Assembly (NCBI RefSeq): GCF_006542765.1
Contig: NZ_SKCD01000005.1
Coordinates: forward strand, 121,493 to 185,492
DNA from: Paenibacillus luteus
GTDB taxonomy: Bacteria > Bacillota > Bacilli > Paenibacillales > Paenibacillaceae
Length of the DNA: 64,000 bases
Direction of reading: 5' to 3'
Shown: in pieces, positions 46,676-56,279 of the stretch
How positions within the stretch are numbered: the first letter of the stretch is position 1
Layout of the letters: every line of letters starts with the position of its first letter
The notes under the pieces: model-generated
The model's database searches: none
Seen by the model: the letters and a program-made list of their open reading frames with translations, nothing else
What the model was told of the DNA's origin: nothing
Made by a program: the position numbers and the translations under genes

Positions 46676-47989
46676 CTAAAAATACCTGGATGTTATCATT
46701 TTTTTCTTTGTATAAAAGGCAAGGCCATCCTTGCCGTTCGCATGCAAATCACCATAAAAGGAATCCTTCCAGCCCGAAAACGGAAAAAAAACCATCGGCG
46801 CAGGAACGCCTACATTGACGCCCAGCATGCCCGCCTCGGCCTCCTCACGGAACAGGCGTACAGCCTTTGCGTTCTCTGTATAAATAACCGCCGAATTGCC
46901 GAATCGGGAGCTGTTAACGATGCTAAGCGCCTCGTCCAGATCAGCAGCACGCAAGACTGACAGCACGGGACCGAATATTTCTTCTCTCGCAATCGTCATC
47001 CCCGGCAAAACCTGATCAAAGATGGTTGGTCCGAGAAAATACCCCTCTGCACCGCGTTCGGCCGCGAGCCTCCCATCCAGCAGCAGCACGGCGCCCTCTT
47101 CCGATCCACGGGCAATGTAGGATTCGATCCGAACGCGCTGCTCCTCCCGTATCACTGGCGTCAGCGTCACGTCATCCCGCATGCCGGAGCCAATGACCAT
47201 AGCCTCCGCTGCTTCTTGCAGCGCCTGAACCCTTTTGCCGCTTGCGGCCGAGCGTTCGTACACATATTTGGCGACGGGCTGCGAGCCTACAAACGAAATA
47301 GCTTTGACCCCGTTGCTGCCCGTCAATGCATCCACCACCGCATGAGCGCCGTGAACGACGTTTAGCACGCCATCCGGCAGACCTGCTTCCAGAAGAAGCT
47401 GCGCGAGCTTGTTCGCTGTAAGAGGCGTCCGCTCCGATGGTTTCAACACAAACGTATTGCCTAGTGCGATCGCAAGCGGGAAAATCCAGCAGGGAACCAT
47501 CATCGGAAAATTAAACGGCGTAATTCCTCCAACTACCCCCAGAGGAACGTAGAAGAGCTCCTAATCCAAATCGGTTGCAATGTTCGCGAGTGTCGAGCCC
47601 ATCATATGCGACGGGGCCCCCGCTGCGAATTCCACTTTTTCAATGCCTCGCTGTACCTCGCCAAGCGCTTCCTTGTAGCTTTTGCCGTTTTCCGCCGTAA
47701 TGATGGCCGCGAGCTCTTCCGCATGCTCCTGCAGCAGCTGCCAGTAACGGAACAGTACCCTTGCCCTACGCGGAACGGGTGTTTTGCTCCAGGCAGGATA
47801 TGCTTGCTCGGCGGCAAGCACAGCTGCAGCAACATCCTCTGGAGATGACAACGGCACATATGCAAGTACGGCCCCTGTCGCCGGATTTAACACTTTGTCT
47901 GATTTCTCACTGGAAGCCTTCACCCATACACCATTGATCAAGTTTTGCAATATCGGCGTTTCCTGCAAGGTTTTTGGTTCGATAGCCAT
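46676..47989 (-). pseudogene. Broken methylmalonate/malonate-semialdehyde dehydrogenase gene
   Basis: One reading frame carries the family's sequence from LQNLINGVWVKASSEKSDKV to [13 protein letters not shown], but two lesions disable it. An amber TAG at 47561-47563 interrupts [24 protein letters not shown], after which the same frame continues with [13 protein letters not shown]. Further on, GKRVQALQ is joined directly to [18 protein letters not shown], so about 50 residues including the expected NH pair and catalytic cysteine (GERC motif) are missing. With them the protein would be about 487 residues, the IolA/MmsA length. The chosen start at 47989 has GGGAG upstream; an ATG at 48037 lacks a site. 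An intact enzyme would finish beta-alanine breakdown by making acetyl-CoA from malonate semialdehyde. Confidence 0.9.
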
Positions 47990-48083
47990 CCACTCAGCTC
48001 CCGGCTGCACAAATTTTACACACAAAGATTTGGACATCTTGTATAATCAGTAAAAAGCGTTGCAATTCCGACAAGGACGGTGA

Positions 48084-49706
48084 TTGCCTTTGGTAAAAAC
48101 GGTGCTTCAACTGACGGTAAAGGAAATATTGGAGCGTCCCTTGTTTCAGAAAGCTGAGGCGATCGCCAGCAGCGAGGCGCTAAGCCGTACCGTAAAATGG
48201 GTTCATATTATGGAAGTAACCCAGGCCCGGCATCTATTAAACGGCTCGGAGCTTATTTTGTCTACCGGGATTGGCTGGCATGACAACGAGGAATTGAGTT
48301 TATCCTTTCTGCAGCAATTGATCGACAGCGGAGCTTCCGGCCTTTGCATCGAGCTTGGCCAATACGCCAAGCAACCTTTTGACAATATGAAGGAGCTTGC
48401 GTTGCGCGAGAACTTCCCCCTTATTTTTTTCCACGAAGAAGTCCGTTATATCGATATCACCCAAGATCTCCACGCTCACTTTATCCATCAGCATCACCGC
48501 ATGGTATCCGAGCTTGAAGCCTTGTCTACTGAACTTAATCAATTGCTGCTGTCAGGCAAAGGAATCAAATCCTTGCTTCGGCTGCTTCACCAAACGACCG
48601 GTGCCCAAACCGCGTTTTTCCCCATGGGCGCCGAGCCGCATTTTATTCCGCATATGCCCAGAGACAAAGCAGAACACTTTTATGAACAATGGATCTATGG
48701 CAAAATAATCGCTGATTCGCAGCAAAAGAGGACCATTGCCCATCGTCCGATTTTAGCACTCGACCACCTATTCGCCGATTTGCTGCTGCAAGGAAAACAA
48801 GAGCTTAGCGAGTTTCAGAACTTAGCGCTAGACCGTGCGGCAACGGCCATTGCCCAGGAAATGATGCGTACGAAGTATATGGAGGAACGTCGCCGGCACA
48901 AAGAGGATTTATGGTCGGTCGACTGGCTTGCAGGCAAGCACGCAGCTAATGAAATTCAAGACTATATCCACTCTATCAAACCCGCCGCCAAGCTGACGGG
49001 CGTAACCGTTTGCCTCTTTGCGCTTAGCGAACAATCCAAGGAGCTAACGGTTAAAGACGACGGCAGCCTGCTGATTCAGAAAAATATGGTTGCGCGCGCC
49101 ATCTTCGAAGGCGAAGGCTGCGTCCTTCTTCCGCTCATGCAGCACGAATACATCGTATTTATCGTCGTTGACCAGCTTAGCGCCATAAAATTCAAAGAAC
49201 GGCTGCTGCGCGCCATTGCGCGTCTGCAAAAAACGGAGCATCCAGAAACTGCTTTTTTCTCATCAACGCTTGGCATTGGCAGCTATTTGAAGGAATGGAC
49301 AGATGCGAAGGAAAGCTACGAGACTGCTAAGGAAACCCTCTCCATACAAAAAGATGTCGGCCTGCTCCCTTCCCCCTTCTATAGCGATCTCCATCTGCAC
49401 AAAATCATTTACACCTTAAAAAAAGCGGAAGCCCTCCCTGCTTTAATAGAAGAATATCTCGGACCGGTAGTGGCAAGCGACCGAGAAAAAAACGGCCGGC
49501 TGCTGCATACGTTGAACGTCTTTATGAAACTGTCAGGCTCCAAGCAGGATACGGCCAAAATGCTCTTCATCGCCAGGCAAACGCTCTACCACCGATTGGA
49601 TAAGCTCGCTGCGCTGCTCGGTGACGACTTCATGGAGCAGGACAAGCGGCTGACGATCGAGCTTGCGCTTCAGGCATATGCCTACGTGAACGGTCCAATC
49701 GACTAA
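48084..49706 (+). CDS. PucR-family transcriptional regulator
   Basis: A 540-residue regulator. The N-terminal PucR domain is clear (LTVKEILERPLFQKAEAIAS, RTVKWVHIMEV, LLNGSELILSTGIG, LALRENFPLIFFHEEVRY). A GGDEF-like middle region follows, and the C-terminal helix-turn-helix of the family is at about 470-530 (LNVFMKLSGSKQDTAKMLFI, ARQTLYHRLDKLAALLG). PucR proteins control purine or pyrimidine-derived nitrogen use. It diverges from the broken dehydrogenase gene and converges on the pyrimidine catabolism operon, which it probably regulates. The start is TTG with AAGGACGG upstream. Confidence 0.92.
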   Translation: MPLVKTVLQLTVKEILERPLFQKAEAIASSEALSRTVKWVHIMEVTQARHLLNGSELILSTGIGWHDNEELSLSFLQQLIDSGASGLCIELGQYAKQPFDNMKELALRENFPLIFFHEEVRYIDITQDLHAHFIHQHHRMVSELEALSTELNQLLLSGKGIKSLLRLLHQTTGAQTAFFPMGAEPHFIPHMPRDKAEHFYEQWIYGKIIADSQQKRTIAHRPILALDHLFADLLLQGKQELSEFQNLALDRAATAIAQEMMRTKYMEERRRHKEDLWSVDWLAGKHAANEIQDYIHSIKPAAKLTGVTVCLFALSEQSKELTVKDDGSLLIQKNMVARAIFEGEGCVLLPLMQHEYIVFIVVDQLSAIKFKERLLRAIARLQKTEHPETAFFSSTLGIGSYLKEWTDAKESYETAKETLSIQKDVGLLPSPFYSDLHLHKIIYTLKKAEALPALIEEYLGPVVASDREKNGRLLHTLNVFMKLSGSKQDTAKMLFIARQTLYHRLDKLAALLGDDFMEQDKRLTIELALQAYAYVNGPID

Positions 49707-49915
49707 ACCTTGCGAGATTGCTTAATTAGCAAGTTGGCAAAATATTTCCGTGCATCCGCCGTCTCCACCAGCAAAGCGGTCTCATCGCCGCCGGGATGCT
49801 TTAGCTCCAGCCAATCGCCGCTTAAGCCTTCCCGCACGCCAGTGATGATATATTGCTGCTCGATATAGGCATCGATTTTATTTTTCTCCCCAACATATTG
49901 CTCATATGCGGACAT
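49703..49915 (-). CDS. Small conserved-looking protein at the end of the pyrimidine operon
   Basis: A 70-residue acidic protein (MSAYEQYVGEKNKIDAYIEQ, then LELKHPGGDETALLVETADARKYFANLL). No family is recognised. GGAGGAGGG lies close upstream of the ATG, a very strong site, so the gene is likely real. It follows hydA by 63 bases and its end overlaps the convergent pucR stop by four bases. It may be an accessory factor for one of the operon's enzymes; nothing in the sequence says which. Confidence 0.75.
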   Translation of the reverse strand: MSAYEQYVGEKNKIDAYIEQQYIITGVREGLSGDWLELKHPGGDETALLVETADARKYFANLLIKQSRKV

Positions 49916-49978
49916 GCCTTACCCTCCTCCGCTGCTTTTACGGTTAGAGCTACTCTGGATCTGGTTCTTGCTCTGGCC

Positions 49979-51424
49979 TCACTGCTTCACCTTATGCTTG
50001 CCGTCCGCCTCCGACACTCCGGTGGGAGGCGCTGCATCTACTCGTTTGTAAGGCGTCCTCTTCAAATACCGGCCTGCCCCAAGTGAACCGACGAATTGCT
50101 GGTCTTGAATCACAAACTCGCCACGAGAGAGCACGCTTATTGGCAAGCCGGTTACCTGCATTCCTTCGAACGGATTGTAGTCCACGTTCATGTGATGGGT
50201 ATCTACCGAGAGCGTACGCTCTGCGTGGGGATCAAAAATAACGATATCCGCATCGCTTCCGACGGCAATCGTTCCTTTGCGAGGAAACAAGCCAAAGAGC
50301 TTCGCGCTTCGCGTCGATACGATATCAACGAATTCATTTAACGAGATCCGTCCTTTGGTCACGCCCTCTGAGAAAAACAACGAGAACCGATCCTCGATGG
50401 TGGGGCCTCCGTTCGGTATTTTGCTAAAATCGCCTATGCCAAGATCCTTTTGCCCGTCAAAATTAAAAGAGCAATGATCCGAGCCTAGCGTCTGCAACTG
50501 TCCGCTCTTCAGCGCATGCCACAATACCTCCTGATGGGCCGCTTCGCGAAGCGGCGGTGACCACACATACTTGGCTCCCTCAAAATCCGGCTTCTCCAGA
50601 TAAGACTGATCCAGCACCAAATATTGCGGGCAAGTCTCGCCCCACACATCTACGCCCTGGTTGCGCGCCTCCGCAATTTGCTGCACCGCCTCCGCGCAGG
50701 TGACGTGGACAACATATAACCTTGCACCGGCAAGCGCTGCCAGCTTGGCCGCCCGTCCGGTAGCTTCTCCTTCAATGATCGATGGCCGTGTCAGCGCGTG
50801 GTAAATCGGTGCCGTGTTCCCTTCCTCCAGCGCTTTATGGATGAGAAACTCAATAACGTCGCCATTTTCCGCGTGCACCATAACCATGGCTCCCAGCTCC
50901 TTGGCAGCGAGCATCGTGCGGAACAAAGTTCCATCATCTGCTTGAAATACGTTTTTGTAAGCCATAAATACTTTCAACGATGTAATGCCCTCTTCCTTGA
51001 CGACAGACGGAAGCTCAGCGAGCACCTCATCATTGATCTCTCCAATCATCAGATGGAAGCCATAATCGATTACCGCTTTGCCGCCGGCTTTGTTATGCCA
51101 ATCCTCAATCGCGCTCTTCAGCGGCTTCCCTTTCGTGGTCAGGCAAAAATCCACAATCGTAGTCGTACCGCCAAAAGCTGCCGCCTGCGTCCCCGTTACA
51201 AAATCGTCCGCCGTCACCGTCCCGCCAAAAGGCATCTCAAGATGCGTATGCGGATCAACCCCGCCCGGAAAGACATACATGCCCGATGCGTCTATGATTT
51301 CATCAGCCTCCGAATCCAGCTCTTTGCCGATTTTGGCAATGATGCCTCCTTTAATCAGCACATCTGCTGCATACGTATCAGCTGCCGTAACAATTGTCCC
51401 GTTTTTAATGAGCCGTGCTGTCAT
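49979..51424 (-). CDS. hydA: Dihydropyrimidinase (D-hydantoinase)
   Basis: This binuclear zinc amidohydrolase opens dihydrouracil to N-carbamoyl-beta-alanine. The 481-residue protein has the metal ligands H59 and H61 (GVDPHTHLEMP), carbamylated K151 (SLKVFMAYKN), H184 (MVHAENGD), H240 (VVHVTCAEA) and D316 (LGSDHCSFN). The ATG has AAGGAGGCGG upstream. It starts one base past the preA stop, within the operon preT-preA-hydA. Dihydropyrimidinases also act on 5-substituted hydantoins. Confidence 0.95.
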   Translation of the reverse strand: MTARLIKNGTIVTAADTYAADVLIKGGIIAKIGKELDSEADEIIDASGMYVFPGGVDPHTHLEMPFGGTVTADDFVTGTQAAAFGGTTTIVDFCLTTKGKPLKSAIEDWHNKAGGKAVIDYGFHLMIGEINDEVLAELPSVVKEEGITSLKVFMAYKNVFQADDGTLFRTMLAAKELGAMVMVHAENGDVIEFLIHKALEEGNTAPIYHALTRPSIIEGEATGRAAKLAALAGARLYVVHVTCAEAVQQIAEARNQGVDVWGETCPQYLVLDQSYLEKPDFEGAKYVWSPPLREAAHQEVLWHALKSGQLQTLGSDHCSFNFDGQKDLGIGDFSKIPNGGPTIEDRFSLFFSEGVTKGRISLNEFVDIVSTRSAKLFGLFPRKGTIAVGSDADIVIFDPHAERTLSVDTHHMNVDYNPFEGMQVTGLPISVLSRGEFVIQDQQFVGSLGAGRYLKRTPYKRVDAAPPTGVSEADGKHKVKQ

Positions 51425-51425
51425 T

Positions 51426-52730
51426 TCACACCGCCTCCTTCTTATCGGTCCCGTCTACTTCCTTGCCTTTGCCTACGGCTGCAATCGCCGCTTGCCGCTG
51501 ATTCCAGCTGAGCGGCAGCTCTGTGGACGGTACCTCGATCATAGAGATCGCTCCTTCTACCGGGCAGACGATGGAACAAAGGTTGCATCCTACGCAATCC
51601 TCCTCGCGAACCTTAAGGTACGCGGCGCCGTGCTCGTCCGTATGCCGCTCGATGCACTGATGCGACGTATCCTCGCAAGCAATATGGCATTTGTTGCAAA
51701 CGATGCAGGTTTCCTGCTCAATCCGTGCAACCACCGCATAATTGAGATCAAGATCGCCCCATTCCGAGTAACGCTCGACCGATTTGCCGATAAGCTCCGT
51801 CACCGAATTCAGTCCCTTATCCTCCAAATAATTGTTTAATCCGTCGATCATGTCCTCGACAATGCTGAAGCCGTGATGCATGGCCGCCGTACAAATCTGG
51901 ACGCCCGTCGAGCCCATTAAGATAAACTCCACCGCATCCCGCCAGTTCGATATGCCGCCAATGCCGGATATCGGAACGCCGACCAGCGGGTTGCGCGCGC
52001 ATTCGGCTACCATATTCAGCGCAATCGGCTTGACCGCAGGCCCGCAATAGCCGCCATGCGCGCCTTTACCGCCAACATGCGGAACCGTGTTCCAGGTATC
52101 GATATCTACGCCTGCCAGCGAGTTGATCGTATTAATAAGCGAGATCGCATCCGCCCCGCCGCGGACAGCCGCTTTTGCCGTAGCTGTAATATCCGTAATA
52201 TTAGGCGTCAGCTTTACGATGACCGGCGTCTGCGCCGCCTCCTTCACCCACATCGTCTGCATTTCTACCAAATCCGGCTGCTGTCCGGAAGCAGCGCCCA
52301 TGCCCCGCTCAGCCATCCCGTGCGGACAGCCAAAATTCAGCTCCAGTCCGTCCACACCGATCGCTTCAACCTTTTTTACGATCTCATGCCACTTCTCCCG
52401 CTTCGGCTCCACCATTAATGAAACGATAATGGCATGGCCAGGAAATCTTTTTTTCGTTTCATAGATTTCCTTCAGGTTCACCTCGAGCGGACGGTCCGAA
52501 ATCAGCTCGATGTTGTTGAAGCCAGCTACGCGCTGGCCGTTGAAATGAACTGCCGCAAAGCGCGAGGAAGTGTTAATGATCGGATCGCCTAGCGTTTTCC
52601 ATACTGCCCCGCCCCAGCCCGCTTCGAATGCCCGCTGAACCTGGTATCCGGTATTCGTTGGCGGAGCCGATGCAAGCCAAAAGGGATTCGGGGAGGCAAT
52701 GCCAGCCAAATCGATTCTCAAATCAGCCAT
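51426..52730 (-). CDS. preA: Dihydropyrimidine dehydrogenase, catalytic subunit PreA
   Basis: PreA reduces uracil or thymine with electrons from PreT. The 434-residue protein has the FMN barrel of the dihydroorotate-dehydrogenase type (DLAGIASPNPFWLASAPPTN, ELNFGCPHGMAERGMGAASGQ, KLTPNITDITATAKAAVRGG) and a C-terminal 2[4Fe-4S] ferredoxin module (CIVCNKCHIACEDTSHQC and CVGCNLCSIVCPVEG). The ATG at 52730 follows GAGGAG by eight bases and overlaps the preT stop by eight bases, so the two subunits are made together. Confidence 0.95.
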   Translation of the reverse strand: MADLRIDLAGIASPNPFWLASAPPTNTGYQVQRAFEAGWGGAVWKTLGDPIINTSSRFAAVHFNGQRVAGFNNIELISDRPLEVNLKEIYETKKRFPGHAIIVSLMVEPKREKWHEIVKKVEAIGVDGLELNFGCPHGMAERGMGAASGQQPDLVEMQTMWVKEAAQTPVIVKLTPNITDITATAKAAVRGGADAISLINTINSLAGVDIDTWNTVPHVGGKGAHGGYCGPAVKPIALNMVAECARNPLVGVPISGIGGISNWRDAVEFILMGSTGVQICTAAMHHGFSIVEDMIDGLNNYLEDKGLNSVTELIGKSVERYSEWGDLDLNYAVVARIEQETCIVCNKCHIACEDTSHQCIERHTDEHGAAYLKVREEDCVGCNLCSIVCPVEGAISMIEVPSTELPLSWNQRQAAIAAVGKGKEVDGTDKKEAV

Positions 52731-54093
52731 AACGTTCACTCCTCACACTAAACCTATCGTTGATCGCATGCGCAGCAAGCTTGCCCTGCTGGGCAGCGGC
52801 TACAACCATTGCTTCGCCTTGGCCTTCCCCGAAGATGACATCGCCTGCCGCGTAAACGCGGGGATTCGAGGTTTGATGCGTACTTGCGTTCACGGTGACG
52901 ATGCCCCGCTTATGATCAAGGCCTAACTGCTCGACGAGCGGCAAATGCCTCGATTGTCCAATCGCTTTAATCACGGCATCCACCTCCAGCATATAGGCTG
53001 GGCCCTCCGGCACCGGCTTCTTGCGCGCGCCTTCCTCGGCAGCTTCGAGCCGCATAGGCTGGCATTCGAGTGCTGCGACTTTACCATCCTCATCGCCAAC
53101 AATTCGAATCGGAGCGCTTAGCCATTCGAACGTTACGCCATCCTGCTTGGCGAACTCAAATTCAAAGTCGTAGGCGGTCATCTCCGCCCTCGTCCGGCGA
53201 TAAACCATCTTCACGCTCGCAGCACCGAGCCGTACCGAGCAGGTGGCAGCGTCCACCGCCGTATTACCTGCACCGATAACTGCCACCCTTTTGCCGACGA
53301 GGCCCGTCATAAGCTCAGCTTTTGTCGACTCGACAAAATCAATCGCATCATATACGCCAGTTAACTGCTCGCCCTCAATGCCCAGATCAGGTACCTTGGA
53401 CATGCCGATCGCGAGAACGATCGCCTCATGCTGCGAGAATAGATTCTCCACGCTTATATCTTGGCCTACCTTGGTGTTTGTCCTGATCTCGACGCCCAGC
53501 TCTCTCACCTGCTCGACCTCCCAGAGCGAGATGCTCTGCGGCAAGCGAAACGATACGATGCCGTACGTATCCAAGCCCCCTGCCTGCTCCTTCGCCTCAT
53601 AAACCGTAACAGCAAAACCCAATCTCGCAAGCTCGCGTGCGGCGGATAACCCCGCGGGACCTCCGCCTATAATTCCGACCGACTTCCCGTTGCTCCGGCC
53701 CGCCGCAAACAACGGCTGCCCGCGCTTCATCGCCCAGTCCGTCGCATAGCGCTGAAGCTGTCCGATCATGATCGGCTTTGAGGAATGATTCAGCACGCAG
53801 GCGCCCTCGCAAAGCTCCTCCGTCGGACATACCCTAGCGCAGGTAGCCCCTACCGGATTAGCATCCATAATGGCTCGCGCCGACCCCTTCATGTTGCCAG
53901 AGGCAATCTTTTTGATGAAGGAAGGAATATTGATGCCAGTCGGGCAAGCCTGAATACACGGGGCGTCATAGCAGTACAAACAGCGATTCGATTCCTCTAT
54001 CGCTTCCTTTGGTCGCATTCCCATCTTCACCTCGGCAAAATTACGCCTCAGCGCTTCGACGGGGATAAAAGCGGCGTTCACCGATACTCCCAT
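52723..54093 (-). CDS. preT: Dihydropyrimidine dehydrogenase, NAD(P)H-binding subunit PreT
   Basis: A 456-residue flavoprotein like the small subunit of glutamate synthase. The N-terminal Fe-S helical domain (CLYCYDAPCIQACPTGINIP, CARVCPTEELCEGACVLN), an FAD site GIIGGGPAGLSAARELA, an NAD(P) site VAVIGAGNTAVDAATCS and the C-terminal VYAAGDVIFGEG are in order. It passes electrons from NAD(P)H to PreA. A strong AGGAGGG precedes the ATG. Confidence 0.94.
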   Translation of the reverse strand: MGVSVNAAFIPVEALRRNFAEVKMGMRPKEAIEESNRCLYCYDAPCIQACPTGINIPSFIKKIASGNMKGSARAIMDANPVGATCARVCPTEELCEGACVLNHSSKPIMIGQLQRYATDWAMKRGQPLFAAGRSNGKSVGIIGGGPAGLSAARELARLGFAVTVYEAKEQAGGLDTYGIVSFRLPQSISLWEVEQVRELGVEIRTNTKVGQDISVENLFSQHEAIVLAIGMSKVPDLGIEGEQLTGVYDAIDFVESTKAELMTGLVGKRVAVIGAGNTAVDAATCSVRLGAASVKMVYRRTRAEMTAYDFEFEFAKQDGVTFEWLSAPIRIVGDEDGKVAALECQPMRLEAAEEGARKKPVPEGPAYMLEVDAVIKAIGQSRHLPLVEQLGLDHKRGIVTVNASTHQTSNPRVYAAGDVIFGEGQGEAMVVAAAQQGKLAAHAINDRFSVRSERYG

Positions 54094-54105
54094 GACAGTT
54101 CCCTC

Positions 54106-54987
54106 CTATAAGCTAACGATATGGTGATACGTTTCCGGCCTTCGATCGCGGTAAAACTGCCACACATCCCTTACTTCACGAATGAGCTCTTTATCCATTT
54201 CACCAATGACGACCTCATCCTTATCCCTGCTGCCGATAGCTGAGATAGCGCCGCGAGGATCAACCAAATACGATTGCCCGTAGAACTCGCCCATATTCCA
54301 AGGCGCTTCCACGCCTACGCGATTGATGGCTGCAACATAATACCCGTTGGCTACCGCATGTGCCGGCTGCTCCAGCTTCCACAAATATTCCGACGTTCCC
54401 GCCACCGTGGCTGAGGGATTGAATACGATCTCCGCCCCGTTCAAGCCAAGTGCCCGTGCGCCTTCCGGAAAGTGCCGATCGTAGCAAATGTAGACGCCAA
54501 TCTTGGCATAAGCGGTATCAAACACGGGATAACCCAAATTGCCAGGCTTAAAATAGTATTTTTCCCAAAAGCCGCCTGTTCCGCCGCCAGCTGCGACATG
54601 CGGGATATGGTGCTTGCGGTATTTGCCAAGATACGTGCCGTCCGCGTCAATCACTGCCGCCGTATTATAGTAGGTTGCGATCCCCTCCCGCTCATACATG
54701 GGCAGGACGATCACGACGCCAAGCTCGGCAGCCAGCTCCTGAAACAGCTTCGTCGTTGGGCCATGCGGAATTTCCTCCGCGGCTGCATACCACTTCGTCT
54801 GCTGCTCTGCGCAAAAATACGGCCCGTAAAATATCTCCTGCAAGGAGATGATCTGCGCTCCCTTTGCCGTAGCTTCGCGAACGAGTCCGATATGCTTCTC
54901 AATGGCCAGCCGTTTATGAGCTTCTACAGGCTCATCGCCATGCAGATCATTCGATGCCTGAATCAACCCGATTCGCACTATGCTCAT
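54106..54987 (-). CDS. Nitrilase-family N-carbamoyl amidohydrolase (beta-ureidopropionase-like)
   Basis: A 293-residue carbon-nitrogen hydrolase with the catalytic triad E51 (LQEIFYGPYFCAEQ), K125 (GKYRKHHIPH) and C168 (VYICYDRHFPEGAR). The EIFYGPYFC context matches N-carbamoyl-beta-alanine and N-carbamoylputrescine amidases. In this operon the likely job is N-carbamoyl-beta-alanine to beta-alanine, CO2 and ammonia. The M20-family enzyme encoded next to it could do the same chemistry, so one of the pair may handle another carbamoyl compound. AGGAGGGGG precedes the ATG. Confidence 0.92.
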   Translation of the reverse strand: MSIVRIGLIQASNDLHGDEPVEAHKRLAIEKHIGLVREATAKGAQIISLQEIFYGPYFCAEQQTKWYAAAEEIPHGPTTKLFQELAAELGVVIVLPMYEREGIATYYNTAAVIDADGTYLGKYRKHHIPHVAAGGGTGGFWEKYYFKPGNLGYPVFDTAYAKIGVYICYDRHFPEGARALGLNGAEIVFNPSATVAGTSEYLWKLEQPAHAVANGYYVAAINRVGVEAPWNMGEFYGQSYLVDPRGAISAIGSRDKDEVVIGEMDKELIREVRDVWQFYRDRRPETYHHIVSL

Positions 54988-55011
54988 CGCTCCCCCTCCT
55001 CCTCTCCTCCG

Positions 55012-56262
55012 CTACTCGCTTAATCTTTTTGCTGTTCGATACAGAAGCTCAACCCCAAGCTCAATATCCTTGGGAGATGAATACTCCTTCGGATTATGGC
55101 TGATGCCCTCTTTGCACCGAACGAATATCATGCCGTAATCACACACATGGGACATCATTAACGAATCATGGAAAGGTCCGCTCATCAGCTCAGGAGCCAG
55201 AAGCCCCAGCACTTCAGCCTCCTCACGGATAAGCGCTCGCAGCTCAGGTGCGCAATAACGCGGATCGCTCTTCGTATCCTCGCGAATCGTGTACGTTAAG
55301 CCATGCTCTAAGCAGACGGCGTTCATGAGCGCAAGCAGCTGCTCCTCCAGCGCATTTCTTCTGGCCAGATCCAAATCACGGAAGTCGACGGTAAAGCTCA
55401 CCTTCTCAGGAATAATGTTGCGCGAATCCGGAAAAACCGATAACGAGCCCACCGTACCGACGGTAGGAGCATCCGGCTCCCTCGATGCCAGCTCATGCAG
55501 CCCGACGATCACTTTAGCACAGCCGACCAGCGCATCTTGTCTCATTGGCATCGGCACGGAGCCCGCATGTCCGGCAAAGCCAGTCATCTCTACCGTCCAC
55601 CAGACCGGACCCGATATGCCGCTTACGATGCCGACGGGTTCGCCGAGAGCCTCCAGTACAGGGCCTTGCTCAATATGAAGCTCCAGAAATGCGCCGATCC
55701 GGCCCTCCTCAAATACATACTGGTCATAGGTTTCCGGATGGCAACCAAAGGACACGAGCGCTTCCCTGCGGCTCACGCCGTTTTTGTCCGTCCGCTCCAA
55801 TTCGCCCGCTTCCAGCCTGCCGGTCATTCCCCTGACACCGAATAACCCTTTATTGAACCTGCAGCCCTCTTCGTCGCAAAAGGCCACCACCTCAATATTC
55901 CTCGAAGGCCGAAATCCGCTTTCCACCATCGTCTGAACGGCTTCTATCGCGCCGAGTACCCCGATGACGCCGTCATACCGCCCTCCGTACGGCTGTGAGT
56001 CGATGTGTGAGCCAAGCATTAATACCGGCGCCGCTCCATCACGACCCTTCAGTACGCCGATCAGGTTGCCGAACGGGTCGATTCGCGCTTCCATTCCCGC
56101 TTCCGCCATCCAGCCCCGCACCAGTTCCACGCCAGCCCGGTCTTCCTTCGACAAGGCCAAGCGGCAGACGCCCGTATCGCCGATTTTTCCGATTAGCGCC
56201 AGCTCTGCGATCCGGCTGTGCAGCCTTTTGGAGTGGATGCCCGCGTCCCATTTTAAAGTCAT
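55012..56262 (-). CDS. M20-family N-carbamoyl amino acid / beta-ureidopropionase hydrolase
   Basis: A 416-residue zinc-dependent hydantoinase/carbamoylase-family amidase. Metal and substrate motifs are GSHIDSQPYGGRYDGVIG (His, Asp), EEGCRFNKGLFGVRGMTG (catalytic Glu), ELHIEQGPVLE and the C-terminal GISHNPKEYSSPKD. A dimerisation domain lies between. Members cleave N-carbamoyl-L-amino acids or N-carbamoyl-beta-alanine (PydC, HyuC). It sits between the aminotransferase and the nitrilase-type gene in the pyrimidine operon. GAGGAGGG precedes the ATG. Confidence 0.93.
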   Translation of the reverse strand: MTLKWDAGIHSKRLHSRIAELALIGKIGDTGVCRLALSKEDRAGVELVRGWMAEAGMEARIDPFGNLIGVLKGRDGAAPVLMLGSHIDSQPYGGRYDGVIGVLGAIEAVQTMVESGFRPSRNIEVVAFCDEEGCRFNKGLFGVRGMTGRLEAGELERTDKNGVSRREALVSFGCHPETYDQYVFEEGRIGAFLELHIEQGPVLEALGEPVGIVSGISGPVWWTVEMTGFAGHAGSVPMPMRQDALVGCAKVIVGLHELASREPDAPTVGTVGSLSVFPDSRNIIPEKVSFTVDFRDLDLARRNALEEQLLALMNAVCLEHGLTYTIREDTKSDPRYCAPELRALIREEAEVLGLLAPELMSGPFHDSLMMSHVCDYGMIFVRCKEGISHNPKEYSSPKDIELGVELLYRTAKRLSE

Positions 56263-56279
56263 CTGAATTCCCTCCTCTC

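Noticed and set aside
48300..48542. Minus-strand frames within pucR
   Set aside because: Shadows of the PucR domain coding sequence; no start signals.
51078..51839. 253-residue plus-strand frame
   Set aside because: Antisense to hydA and preA, whose motifs and ribosome sites are clear.
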